Assembly: GCA_905193155.1 (NCBI GenBank)
Contig: CAJJNQ010000004.1
Span: 1-64,000 of the forward strand
Length of the DNA: 64,000 nucleotides
Direction of reading: 5' to 3'
Source of the DNA: an uncultured Christensenella sp.
GTDB lineage: Bacteria; Bacillota; Clostridia; Christensenellales; UBA1750
Of the stretch, positions 7,585-16,122 are shown piece after piece (position 1 is the first letter of the stretch; each line of letters starts with the position of its first letter). The notes beneath the pieces were generated by a model. The model was not told the DNA's origin, did no database searches, and saw only the letters and a program-made list of their open reading frames with translations. The position numbers were made by a program, and so were the translations under genes.

Positions 7585-8133
7585 TCAGGGGCGCATTTTG
7601 GCGTAAAGAAGGGCATGAAATTTGCCCGCGGGCGTGGAAACTTCTCCGTTCCGCAGATAGGTAAAGCCGCATTTTTCAATCACGCGGCGGGATTGCGTAT
7701 TGAAGTCAAAGTGCGCAATGGTCAGATAATCGCAGCCCGCGCCGTAAAAGCAGTAGGCCATCGCGGCCTTCATCGCCTCCGGCATCAGCCCCCGCCCCCA
7801 ATGGTCGCGGCTGAGCACATAGCCGATCTCCCGGCCGCGCAGCGCGGCGCAGGATGCGTCCGGCTCGAAGGAAAGCTCCTCGATCCCCAGCGACCCGACG
7901 ACCTTGTGCGCATCGGCAAGCTCCAGCGCAAAGGTCTTTTTTTCTGCGATAAACATCGAAAGAATGGCTGCGCTTTCCTCCATGGATTGGTGCGGCAGCC
8001 AGCCCGCCATTTGTCCTACGCCGTCCACGCGGGCGTATTCGTTAAAATCGGTGAGATCCTTTTGCTCGAACGGGCGCAGGATCAGCCGTGCTGTGGTCAG
8101 GCGCACAGAGCTTATGTCGATGGCAGCGTTCAT
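7585..8133 (-). CDS. RimJ/RimL-type GNAT acetyltransferase
   Basis: A 182-residue GNAT of the ribosomal-protein-alanine acetyltransferase type (Acetyltransf_3). It opens with LTTARLILRPFEQKDL, has the motif A equivalent SRDHWGRGLMPEAMKA, and near the end FNTQSRRVIEKCGF, all typical. Actual acceptors in this group vary (protein N-termini, small amines, antibiotics), so the substrate is open. AAAGGGG lies before the ATG. It is the first gene of a minus-strand unit with the radical SAM and MetY genes. Confidence 0.85.
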   Translation of the reverse strand: MNAAIDISSVRLTTARLILRPFEQKDLTDFNEYARVDGVGQMAGWLPHQSMEESAAILSMFIAEKKTFALELADAHKVVGSLGIEELSFEPDASCAALRGREIGYVLSRDHWGRGLMPEAMKAAMAYCFYGAGCDYLTIAHFDFNTQSRRVIEKCGFTYLRNGEVSTPAGKFHALLYAKMRP

Positions 8134-8197
8134 GCGGCCGTCCCCTTTCCGGCTTGTGCGGGTTTGTCAATCATACCCGGAATTTTTCCCAAGATTA

Positions 8198-8226
8198 ACA
8201 ATACGCCAAATCGCGTGCGATGTCAA
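8198..8226 (-). promoter_or_regulatory. Promoter of the GNAT-radical SAM-metY unit
   Basis: On the minus strand a perfect TTGACA (8221-8226) is followed after 17 bases by TATTGT (8198-8203). Confidence 0.6.
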
Positions 8227-8299
8227 TATGCGAAAAAGCGCCGTGCATTCTGCCGAAAAGCGGCGTTTGTTTCTGCCGCCGAACGACAAGGAACGCAAT

Positions 8300-8328
8300 T
8301 TGCATCCGTTAACATGAAAATACATATT
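8300..8328 (+). promoter_or_regulatory. Candidate promoter of spoIIE
   Basis: TTGCAT (8300-8305) and CATATT (8323-8328) are 17 bases apart, 40 bases before the start codon. The reverse complement of 8281-8289 reads TTGTCGTTC, close to a Spo0A box (TGTCGAA). Spo0A control is known for spoIIE in Bacillus; here it is a weak inference. Confidence 0.35.
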
Positions 8329-8367
8329 TTCCATTTCATTTGCAGAGCAAAAAAGGAGGGCGGGCGC

Positions 8368-10443
8368 ATGGCGGAGGTTGCGAAAAAGCGCGCGATGCGG
8401 GTGTGGAGCATGAACACGGGGAAGCGGGAGCCGCTGTTTGACGGCGTCAAAATAGAAGAAAATTGGCAAAGCGCGCTGGAAAGCCCGACAGGGATCAGCC
8501 TGCGGCGGGGAATCCCGGTGCTGGCGGTCTGTCTCTTTGCCGGACAGGGGAAACTTTCGGACGGGGCGATGCCCTTCGCGCCGGCGCTGCTAGCGGGCGC
8601 GATGATGTGCGGCCGCTCCGTGGGCTACGCCGCGGCGGGCTGCGCGGTGGGGGCGCTGTTGGCGGGTTCCCCCGGCACGGCGCTGGCGTGCGCGCTGCTG
8701 CTGCTTTTGTGGGTGATTCTGCGGTGCTTGAACCTCACGCCCAACGATCTGACCTGCGTCGCTGCGGCGGGGATTACGTCCTATGCGCTGCCTGCGCTTT
8801 ATGCCGTGACGATGCAGGATCAACTCACCGCCGCGGTGGGCGCGGTGACGGCGGCGGTGCTGGCGCGGCTCTATGCCGCGGCGCTGCGGGTGAAGCTGAA
8901 CGGGCGCGAGCTGCTCAGCCCGGAGGAGATCATCAGCCTGTCGCTGCTGGCCGCGGGCGTGCTGACGGGCTTCCGAAGCATGGAAATCTGCGGCGTATCG
9001 CCGGTGATTTCGGCGCTGCTGCTGCTCAACCTCGGCGCGGGGTATCTGGGCGGCGTGGGGATCGGTGCGGCGGTGGGTGCGCTGACGGGGCTGATGCTCG
9101 GCGTGACCCAGCCCGTGCAGCCGTATCTATGCGTGGGGCTGGCGCTGTCCGGCCTGCTGCCGGGGCTGTTTTCGCCACTTGGGCGCTGGGGTGCGGCTGC
9201 GGCGCTGCCGGTGGCGCTTGTGCTGGCGGGTGCGATGGACGCGCGGTTCCTGACGGTGCAGCGGGCGATCGAGGGCGCGGCGGCAGGGCTTGCCTTCCTG
9301 CTGATTCGGCCGCAGGTTTGGGAGCGGATGCGCCGTTTCGTGCGGCGGGAGGAGCAGGTGCGGGCCGGGGCGGTGCTCTCGCGCGAGGATCTGCGCGTGG
9401 AGGTGCGCGGCAAGGTGCAGGAATACGCCGCGCTCTACGGCCGCATGGCGCGGACGCTGGCAGGCGCGGGCGGACAATATGCCGCCGTCAGCTCCGCGCT
9501 GCACGCCGTGGCCAACGATCTGTCCGTCACGGTGAGCGAACAGGAGCAAAAGACCCGCGAGATTGCGCAGGCGCTGGATCTGGCGCACATCCGCGTTGAG
9601 AGCGTGCAGGCGCAGCGCGTGGGGGAGAAGCAGCGGGTGCAGATCTGCTGGCAGTGCAGGCAACGCGACGGATTGTGCGATAAAAGGCTGGTGCGCGTTG
9701 TGTCGTGTGCGGCGGGTGTGCCGCTGCGCATCCGGCCGACGGGCGTCTGTCCCCGCGAGGGAAGCTGCCGACTGACGCTGGAGGAGGCCTGCAACTTTGA
9801 GGTCAGCGCGGGCTTTGCCTCCCGAACGCCGGACGGGCAGCCCTGCGGCGATACGCTGACCACCGTGCAGCTGCCGGAGGGGCAGTACATGATGGCGCTG
9901 GCGGACGGCATGGGGCACGGCGAGCGCGCGCAGGCCGAAAGCCGTGCCGCGGTGGATCTGATGGAGGATTTCCTGCTGGCGCGGTTTGAGCCGGAGGCGG
10001 CGCTGACGGGGGTCAACGACCTGCTGCTGCACAAAAACCCGGAGGAGAGCTTCACGACCATGGATTTGTCGCTGATCGACTTGACGCACGGCACGCTGCG
10101 CGCGATGAAGATCGGCGCGGCCGATTCCTATATCCGGCGCGGGCGGCGGGTGCTGTCCGTCACGGGCGACGCGCTGCCCATGGGCATTTTGGAAAAGGTG
10201 CGCCCGAGCGTGACGCAGATGCAGCTGCAGGACGGCGACGTGCTGGTGATGCTGTCCGACGGCGTGGCCGACGCGATGGGCGGGGACGAAATGTGGCTTA
10301 CCCGCGAAATCCTGATGATGGATGTGCGCTCGCCCGAAAGCGCCGCGCGCAGGCTGCTGGCCGACGCTGCCGCAGCAGGGCATCCGCAGGACGACATGAC
10401 CGTGGGCGTGCTGCGCATCGTCCAACGCGGGGCGCACGGCTGA
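8368..10443 (+). CDS. spoIIE: Stage II sporulation protein E (PP2C phosphatase)
   Basis: A 691-residue membrane phosphatase. After about 50 charged residues, some ten hydrophobic segments (about residues 50-320) anchor it in the membrane. A coiled middle region follows, then a PP2C-type Ser/Thr phosphatase domain from about residue 490 with metal-binding ADGMGHG, DLSLIDL and MLSDGVADAM. In Bacillus SpoIIE dephosphorylates SpoIIAA to free sigma-F in the forespore and also binds FtsZ at the polar septum. It is shorter than the Bacillus protein (about 827). The ATG at 8368 follows AAGGAGGG; the frame is open far upstream without any ribosome site. Its presence is strong evidence for sporulation. 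Confidence 0.93.
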   Translation: MAEVAKKRAMRVWSMNTGKREPLFDGVKIEENWQSALESPTGISLRRGIPVLAVCLFAGQGKLSDGAMPFAPALLAGAMMCGRSVGYAAAGCAVGALLAGSPGTALACALLLLLWVILRCLNLTPNDLTCVAAAGITSYALPALYAVTMQDQLTAAVGAVTAAVLARLYAAALRVKLNGRELLSPEEIISLSLLAAGVLTGFRSMEICGVSPVISALLLLNLGAGYLGGVGIGAAVGALTGLMLGVTQPVQPYLCVGLALSGLLPGLFSPLGRWGAAAALPVALVLAGAMDARFLTVQRAIEGAAAGLAFLLIRPQVWERMRRFVRREEQVRAGAVLSREDLRVEVRGKVQEYAALYGRMARTLAGAGGQYAAVSSALHAVANDLSVTVSEQEQKTREIAQALDLAHIRVESVQAQRVGEKQRVQICWQCRQRDGLCDKRLVRVVSCAAGVPLRIRPTGVCPREGSCRLTLEEACNFEVSAGFASRTPDGQPCGDTLTTVQLPEGQYMMALADGMGHGERAQAESRAAVDLMEDFLLARFEPEAALTGVNDLLLHKNPEESFTTMDLSLIDLTHGTLRAMKIGAADSYIRRGRRVLSVTGDALPMGILEKVRPSVTQMQLQDGDVLVMLSDGVADAMGGDEMWLTREILMMDVRSPESAARRLLADAAAAGHPQDDMTVGVLRIVQRGAHG

Positions 10444-10559
10444 TCCATCATAATTGCATTTTTTATCCGTCATTTTTACATGGCGCGGCGGATCGGTTTC
10501 TGCTATCCTGAAATCAGCAACACGACAACAAAATACCTTTTCACAGGAGGAACAGAAAA

Positions 10560-11867
10560 ATGCCGAAGATTACCTTTATGGGGGCGGGCAGCACGGTGTT
10601 TGCCAAGAACGTGCTGGGCGATTCCATGATGACCCCCGCGCTGGCCGAGAGCACCATTGCGCTTTACGACATCGACGCGCAGCGCCTGAAGGATTCCCAG
10701 ATGATGCTGGAAAACATCAACCGCAACAACGGAAACAAGGCGCGCGTCGAAGCGTACCTGGGCGTGGAGAATCGCAAGGACGCGCTGCGCGGCGCGAATT
10801 ACGTCGTCAACGCCATTCAGGTGGGGCTCTACGATCCCTGCACCATCATCGACTTTGAGGTGCCGAAAAAATACGGCCTGCGCCAGACCATCGCCGATAC
10901 CCTGGGCATCGGCGGCATCTTCCGCGCGCTGCGCACCATCCCCGTGATGTTCGACTTTGCGCGCGACATGGAAGAGGTCTGCCCCGACGCGCTGTTTTTG
11001 AACTACACCAACCCCATGGCGATGCTCACCGGCGCGATGCTGCGCGGCACCGGCGTCAAGACCGTCGGCCTGTGCCACAGCGTGCAGACCTGCGCCAAGG
11101 GTCTGCTCGAAGGCTTGGGCATGCCCTATGACGAGCAGGTGCAGTGGAAGATCGCCGGCATCAACCATCAGGCCTGGCTGCTGGAGATCAGCCGCGACGG
11201 CAAGGATCTCTATCCCGAAATCAAGGCGCGCGCCGCCGCCCGCACCGAAAAGCACAACGACATGGTGCGCTATGAGATCATGAAGCGCTTTGGCTATTAC
11301 GTCACCGAATCTTCCGAGCACAACGCGGAATACATGCCCTATTTCATTAAGGACAAGTATCCGGAGCTGATCGAGCGGTTCAACATCCCGCTGGACGAAT
11401 ATCCCCGCCGCTGCGTCAATCAGATCGAAAAATGGACGCAGATGCGCAAGGATCTGGTCGAAAAGCACGACCTGACCCACGAGCGCTCCAAGGAATACGC
11501 CTCTCACATCATGGAGGCGATGGAAACCAACCAGCCCTATAAGTTCGGCGGCAACGTGCTCAACACCGGGCTGATCCCCAACCTGCCCGCCGAGGCCGCG
11601 GTCGAAGTGCCCTGCCTGGTCGATAAGTCCGGCGTGCAGCCCGTCTACGTCGGCAACCTGCCCCCGCAGTGCGCCGCGATGAACCGCACCAACATCAACG
11701 TACAGCTCCTCACCATTGAGGCTGCGCTGACCGGCAAGAAGGACTACATCTATCAGGCCGCGATGATGGATCCGCACACCGCCTCCGAGCTGTCCATCGA
11801 CGACATCGTGGCCATGTGCGACGACCTGATCGAAACCCACGGCTCCTGGCTGCCGAAGTATCACTGA
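10560..11867 (+). CDS. GH4 family glycosidase, alpha-galactosidase/alpha-glucosidase type
   Basis: A 435-residue NAD- and Mn-dependent glycoside hydrolase of family 4. The N-terminal Rossmann motif is FMGAGSTVFAKN. NYTNPMAM and GLCHSVQ carry the metal-binding cysteine and histidine, and GINHQAW follows. Family 4 works by oxidation at C3 and elimination, not by the usual acid/base route. The NHQAW and CHSVQ pattern fits the MelA/AglA branch acting on unphosphorylated alpha-galactosides or related sugars, but family 4 also includes galacturonidases, so the exact sugar is unsure. AGGAGG precedes the ATG. No transporter or regulator adjoins, so it looks monocistronic. Confidence 0.88.
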   Translation: MPKITFMGAGSTVFAKNVLGDSMMTPALAESTIALYDIDAQRLKDSQMMLENINRNNGNKARVEAYLGVENRKDALRGANYVVNAIQVGLYDPCTIIDFEVPKKYGLRQTIADTLGIGGIFRALRTIPVMFDFARDMEEVCPDALFLNYTNPMAMLTGAMLRGTGVKTVGLCHSVQTCAKGLLEGLGMPYDEQVQWKIAGINHQAWLLEISRDGKDLYPEIKARAAARTEKHNDMVRYEIMKRFGYYVTESSEHNAEYMPYFIKDKYPELIERFNIPLDEYPRRCVNQIEKWTQMRKDLVEKHDLTHERSKEYASHIMEAMETNQPYKFGGNVLNTGLIPNLPAEAAVEVPCLVDKSGVQPVYVGNLPPQCAAMNRTNINVQLLTIEAALTGKKDYIYQAAMMDPHTASELSIDDIVAMCDDLIETHGSWLPKYH

Positions 11868-11932
11868 TCCGCCGCACGGTCAGAACGGAAAACGCGCCTT
11901 CCGTAAGGGCACAGCCGCAGAAGCGCATGAGG

Positions 11933-11961
11933 TTTCCTTTTTGCGGGGAATCTGCTATAAT
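11933..11961 (+). promoter_or_regulatory. Promoter of the cyclophilin gene
   Basis: A consensus TATAAT (11956-11961) lies 33 bases before the start codon, with a weak TTTCCT 17 bases upstream. Confidence 0.6.
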
Positions 11962-11993
11962 GGGCGCAGTACCTGAAAAGGGAGGAAATCGAC

Positions 11994-12506
11994 ATGAATC
12001 CTATTGTGACCATTAAGATGAAAAACGGCGATGTGATGAAGATCGAGCTGTATCCCGAAACGGCGCCCAACACCGTGGCGTCCTTTGTCAAGCTCGTGCA
12101 GGACGGCTTTTACAACGGCCTGGGCTTCCATCGCGTCATTCCCGGCTTTATGATTCAGGGCGGCGACCCGGATGCGACCGGCATGGGCGGCCCCGGCTTC
12201 ACCATCAAGGGCGAGTTCCGCGCCAACGGCGTGATCAACCCCCTCAAGCACACCCGCGGCGTGATCTCCATGGCGCGCACGCAGATGCCCAACTCCGCAG
12301 GCTCCCAGTTCTTCATCATGCACGCGGACGCGCCGTATCTGGACGGCCAGTACGCCGCCTTCGGCAAGGTGATTGAGGGCATCGAGGCGGTGGATCACAT
12401 TGCGGATCTGGAAACCGACTATATGGATCGCCCCACCAAGTACCCCGTGATGGAAGAAGTCACCGTCGAAACCTTCGGCGAGGAATACAAGCCGGAGCGC
12501 AAGTAA
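11994..12506 (+). CDS. Peptidyl-prolyl cis-trans isomerase, cyclophilin type
   Basis: A 170-residue cyclophilin that speeds cis-trans isomerisation of prolyl bonds. It has no signal peptide, so it acts in the cytosol. FHRVIPGFMIQGGD holds the catalytic arginine and the Phe/Met/Gln of the active site, and NSAGSQFFI follows. It is a single-domain bacterial PpiB-type enzyme. GGGAGG precedes the ATG; it has its own promoter and a terminator, so it is a monocistronic housekeeping gene. Confidence 0.95.
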   Translation: MNPIVTIKMKNGDVMKIELYPETAPNTVASFVKLVQDGFYNGLGFHRVIPGFMIQGGDPDATGMGGPGFTIKGEFRANGVINPLKHTRGVISMARTQMPNSAGSQFFIMHADAPYLDGQYAAFGKVIEGIEAVDHIADLETDYMDRPTKYPVMEEVTVETFGEEYKPERK

Positions 12507-12526
12507 TTCCCGGAAAAAGTGAATTC

Positions 12527-12560
12527 AAAAAAGAGCGCATCGCCAAGACGTGCTCTTTTT
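12527..12560. terminator. Convergent terminator between cyclophilin and aminotransferase genes
   Basis: AAAAAAGAGC and GCTCTTTTT flank a 15-base loop. A and T runs on both sides suit termination in both directions between convergent genes. Confidence 0.7.
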
Positions 12561-12586
12561 GCTTTAGATAGGGCGCGGGAAGGGGC

Positions 12587-13756
12587 TCACTTTCGCGCGG
12601 GGATCTTTTTGCGCAGATCGGCCAGGCGGTTGAGCGCCTCGGTGAGGGTGTCGTCCTTCTTGGCAAAGTGCAGGCGGATCAGGTGGTTGACCGGTTCGCG
12701 GAAGAAGCTGGAGCCGGGCACCGCGCCCACGCCAACATCGCGCGCCAGCACCTCGCAGAACTCCAGGTCGGAATCAAAGCCGAATTCCGAAATGTCGAGC
12801 ATGACATAATACGCGCCCTGCGGCTCGGTGTGGGGGATTTTGAGGTCGCGCAGACCTTGCAGGAACAGATCGCGCTTGCCGGTGTATTTGTCCTGAAGCC
12901 ATTTGTAATACTCCGGGCCGAAGCGCAGGCCGGTGACGGCGGCTTCCTGCAGCGGCGCAGCCGCGCCAACGGTCAGAAAATCGTGCACCTTTTTGGCCAC
13001 GTCGATGATTTCCGGCGGGGCGATGATGTAGCCCAAACGCCAGCCGGTGATGGAATAGGTCTTGGAAAGCGAACTGCACGAGATGGTGCGCTCCCACATG
13101 CCGGGCAGCGTGGCAAAATAGGTGTGCACGTTGGGCGCGTAGACGATGTGCTCGTAAACTTCGTCCGTGATGACATAGGTATCGTATTTGACGGCCAGCT
13201 GCGCGATGGTTTCCAGCTCCTGACGGGTAAAGACCTTGCCGCAGGGGTTGGACGGGTTGCACAGGATCAGCGCCTTGGGGTTCTGGCGGAAGGCGTCCTC
13301 CAATTCGTTGGGATCAAAGTTGAATTCCGGCGGGTGCAGCGGGACGTAGATCGGCTCCGCGCCGGAGAGGATGGTATCCGCGCCGTAGTTTTCATAGAAG
13401 GGCGAGAACACGATCACCTTGTCGCCGGGGTCGGCCACCGTCATCATCGCGGCCATCATCGCCTCGGTGCTGCCGCAGGTGACGACGATTTCTCCGTTGG
13501 GGTCGATGGTGCGGCCCATCAGGCGGCTCTGCTTTTCGGCCAGCGCCTGGCGGAAGTTCTGCGCGCCCCAGGTGATGGCGTACTGATGGAAATCCTCGTG
13601 CGCCACCTCGGCCAGGCGGTCGAGAATCTCCTTGGGCGGCTCGAAATCCGGGAAGCCCTGGGAGAGGTTCACCGCGCCGTATTGCAGCGAAACGCGCGTC
13701 ATGCGGCGGATGACGGAATCGGTAAAGCCCTTGGTGCGATCAGAAAGTTTCTTCAT
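12587..13756 (-). CDS. PLP-dependent class I/II aminotransferase
   Basis: A 389-residue fold-type I aminotransferase that exchanges an amino group between an amino acid and a 2-keto acid. Visible motifs are NLSQGFPDFEPP near the start, NPSNPCGKVF, the strand TYVITDEVYEH and the PLP lysine motif SSLSKTYSITGWRLG; the C-terminal arginine region is FREPVNHLIRLHF. It resembles the kynurenine/methionine/aromatic aminotransferase group (YbdL-like), so methionine or bulky hydrophobic amino acids are likely partners. Its start overlaps the end of glcD by 17 bases, showing translational coupling. It is the last gene of the metN-metI-hydroxyacid dehydrogenase-metQ-glcD run. Confidence 0.88.
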   Translation of the reverse strand: MKKLSDRTKGFTDSVIRRMTRVSLQYGAVNLSQGFPDFEPPKEILDRLAEVAHEDFHQYAITWGAQNFRQALAEKQSRLMGRTIDPNGEIVVTCGSTEAMMAAMMTVADPGDKVIVFSPFYENYGADTILSGAEPIYVPLHPPEFNFDPNELEDAFRQNPKALILCNPSNPCGKVFTRQELETIAQLAVKYDTYVITDEVYEHIVYAPNVHTYFATLPGMWERTISCSSLSKTYSITGWRLGYIIAPPEIIDVAKKVHDFLTVGAAAPLQEAAVTGLRFGPEYYKWLQDKYTGKRDLFLQGLRDLKIPHTEPQGAYYVMLDISEFGFDSDLEFCEVLARDVGVGAVPGSSFFREPVNHLIRLHFAKKDDTLTEALNRLADLRKKIPARK

Positions 13757-15137
13757 GTTCTTCTCCCCATAGATAAGACTTTTTGTCGTTGAGTATGTGC
13801 CTGGGATCGAGCGCGGTCTTGATGGCGTTCATCGCGGCAAGGTTTTCCTTCGGCGTTTCCCGCAGGTAATAGCGCCGTTTGGTCAGCCCGATGCCGTGTT
13901 CGCCGGAGGTCACGCCGCCCAGCTCATAGGCCTTGCGGTAGGCAAGATCCATGTTTGCGTGCATCTCGCGCTGCCAGGTTTCCTCGTCGCGGCCGTCCCG
14001 CACCACGCACAGGTGCACGTTGCCGTCGCCCGCGTGGCCGAAGCTGACCATGCGCATGCCGGTCTTGAACTGCAAATCGTTTATGAAAGTGATGAAATCC
14101 GCGGTTTTGTCGATCGGCACCACGATATCCACCGGTTCCTGCTCGGAGATCGCTTCCACCGCCTTGACCAGCGCGCCGCGCACTTTCCAGATGTCCGCGG
14201 CCTGCTGCGCGTCGGCCAGCACCATGCAGTCCATGGCGCCGCTCTGCTCCGCCAGCGCTTCGATGCGCCTGAGGTTTTCCTGCACTTCGCCCTCGTGCCC
14301 GTCCAGCGTCACCAGGATGTAGGAACCGGCTCCCTTGCAGGGATAGGTCACGCCGGAATAGCGCTCGCCCCATTCGACCACGCTGCGCTCCATGAATTAC
14401 AGCGCGGTGGGGTTAAGTCCTGCGCGCAGAATCGTCAGCACGCTGCGGATGCCGCTTTTGAGGTCGCGGTAGGGGAGCAGGAGGCTCAGGCTGGTTTCGG
14501 GCTTGGGGATCAGGCGCAGGATGCAGCGGGTGATGACGCAGAGCGTGCCCTCCGAGCCGATGAACAGGTTCTTGAGCGACAGGCCGCTGGCGTCCTTGAC
14601 GTTCTTGCCGCCGACGGTGAGCACCGTGCCGTCCGCCTGCACCGCGGTAAGTCCCCGGACGTAGTCCCGCGTCACGCCGTATTTGACGGCGCGCATGCCG
14701 CCCGCGTTGGTGCTGATGTTGCCGCCGATGGAGGCGGTCTTCTCGCCCGGATCGGGCGGATAGAACAGCCCGCGCGCTTCGACATATGCTTGCAGATCCT
14801 GGAGCAGCAGCCCCGGCTCCACGGTCACGGTCATGGTGTCCGCATCCAGCTCCAGCACGCGGTTCATCTGCGAAAGGTCGAGGATGATGCCGCCGTCCAG
14901 CGGCACGGTGGAGCCGACGAGGTTCGTACCCGCCCCGCGCGGCGTGACGGGGATGTTGCGGGCATAGGCGTATTTCATCACGGCGCTGACCTCTTCGGTG
15001 CTGCGCACGAAAACCAACGCCGATGCCTTGCCGCGCAGGCGGCCGAGCGTATCGCTCAGGTATTCCGGCGCGATGTCCTCGTCGAAGCGCAGCCGGGTCT
15101 CATCCGGGATGAGGGCGCGCAGTGCGTTTCTATCCAT
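13740..15137 (-). pseudogene. glcD: GlcD-type FAD-linked 2-hydroxyacid oxidase, split by an in-frame TAA
   Basis: Together the two halves make a 465-codon FAD-binding oxidase/dehydrogenase, a normal length for GlcD or D-lactate dehydrogenase. The family oxidises 2-hydroxy acids (glycolate, D-lactate and others) to 2-keto acids. The FAD part is intact (PRGAGTNLVGSTVP, GGNISTNAGGMRA), as is the C-terminal part (FGHAGDGNVHL, SGEHGIG). A single TAA (14397-14399, codon 247) splits them in the same frame: ...LNPTAL-stop-FMERSV. Relatives have a Glu there (ALEFM), so one G-to-T change explains it. The ATG after the stop could restart translation but has no clear ribosome site. Real inactivation or a sequence error are both possible. 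GGAGG precedes the ATG at 15137. Confidence 0.85.
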
Positions 15138-15172
15138 GGGGAGCGGCCTCCTTTTTGTCGTTCTGAATGTAG

Positions 15173-15202
15173 GAAAAATCCCCGCCGGAGGCTCCGGCGG
15201 GG
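15173..15202 (-). terminator. Intrinsic terminator between metQ and glcD
   Basis: On the minus strand CCCCGCCGGAG and CTCCGGCGGGG form a near-perfect stem followed by ATTTTT. It lies inside an apparent operon and may lower expression of glcD and the aminotransferase relative to metQ. Confidence 0.85.
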
Positions 15203-15217
15203 CAGAGGAGGGGGGCC

Positions 15218-16072
15218 TTACTTGCCGGCCAGCAGGTCCTGATCCCAGCCGACCTTGATGAAGTAGCCGCCGAAGGTTTCGTTGAACACCTTCTCGGTCG
15301 CGTCGCTCTGGAAGGCTTCGATGACCTTCTTGTATACCGCAGCCTTGGCGGGATCGTTCACGTCCGCGGTGCGGGCGGCGATCAGGTTCCAATACTTGGC
15401 TTCATCCAGCACATCGTCCTTATAGATCGCTTCATCGGTCTTAAGGCCGAAGTCCAGCGCGTAGTTGCCGTTGACGATGCCCGCGGTCACGTCGTCGAGC
15501 ACGGAGGGGATGGTGTTGGCCTTGAGCTCCTTGATGGTGATCTGCTTGTTGTAGGTTTCGATATCGTCCAGCGTGGGATTGAAGCCCGCGTCGGCCTTCA
15601 GGGCGATCAGGCCGGAAGCCGCCAGCACCTTCAGCGCACGGCCGCCGTTGGTCACATCGTCGGGGATGGCGACGGTATCGCCGTCCTGAATCTCGTCCAC
15701 GGAGGAAACCTTGTGGGAATAGAGGTTCAGCGGGATGATGAAGGTGTAGCCGACGGTTTCGATTTCGTAGTTGTACTGCGCGATTTCGTTGTCCAGGTAG
15801 ATCTGATGCTGGAAGGCGTTCAGGTCAATATCGCCGCTGTTGAGCGCGTTGTTCGGGGTCACATAGTCGGAGAACTGCACGATCTGAAGGTCGATGCCTT
15901 CGGCCTTCAGCGCTTCCTGCGCGGGCTTCCAGAGGTCCTCGTAGATGCCGCCGACCACGCCGAGCTTGACGCTGGCGGTACCGGCTTCGGTCTTGGCGGG
16001 AGAGCAGGCGGTCAGCGACAGGGCTAGGGCGGCAAAGGCCAGTAGCAGGGCGAAAATTCTCTTGAGCTTCAT
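15218..16072 (-). CDS. metQ: MetQ-type substrate-binding lipoprotein
   Basis: A 284-residue extracytoplasmic lipoprotein of the NlpA/MetQ family, the substrate receptor of a MetNIQ importer. The signal peptide MKLKRIFALLLAFAALAL ends in the lipobox LTAC, placing the lipid-modified cysteine at about residue 23. KLGVVGGIYEDLWKP, NAFQHQIYLD and IPDDVTNGGRAL are typical of the family. The ligand is expected to be methionine (L or D) or a close analogue. It is unusual that metQ is separated from metI by a 2-hydroxyacid dehydrogenase gene. A terminator follows it. Confidence 0.92.
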   Translation of the reverse strand: MKLKRIFALLLAFAALALSLTACSPAKTEAGTASVKLGVVGGIYEDLWKPAQEALKAEGIDLQIVQFSDYVTPNNALNSGDIDLNAFQHQIYLDNEIAQYNYEIETVGYTFIIPLNLYSHKVSSVDEIQDGDTVAIPDDVTNGGRALKVLAASGLIALKADAGFNPTLDDIETYNKQITIKELKANTIPSVLDDVTAGIVNGNYALDFGLKTDEAIYKDDVLDEAKYWNLIAARTADVNDPAKAAVYKKVIEAFQSDATEKVFNETFGGYFIKVGWDQDLLAGK

Positions 16073-16122
16073 GGGGGGATTTCCTCCTATTTCACATTAG
16101 ATAAGTTGTTGTCGGGATGTTT

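Noticed and set aside
14397..14399. Stop-codon reassignment to explain both interrupted genes
   Set aside because: One interruption is TGA and the other TAA, and both codons end many intact genes in the window.
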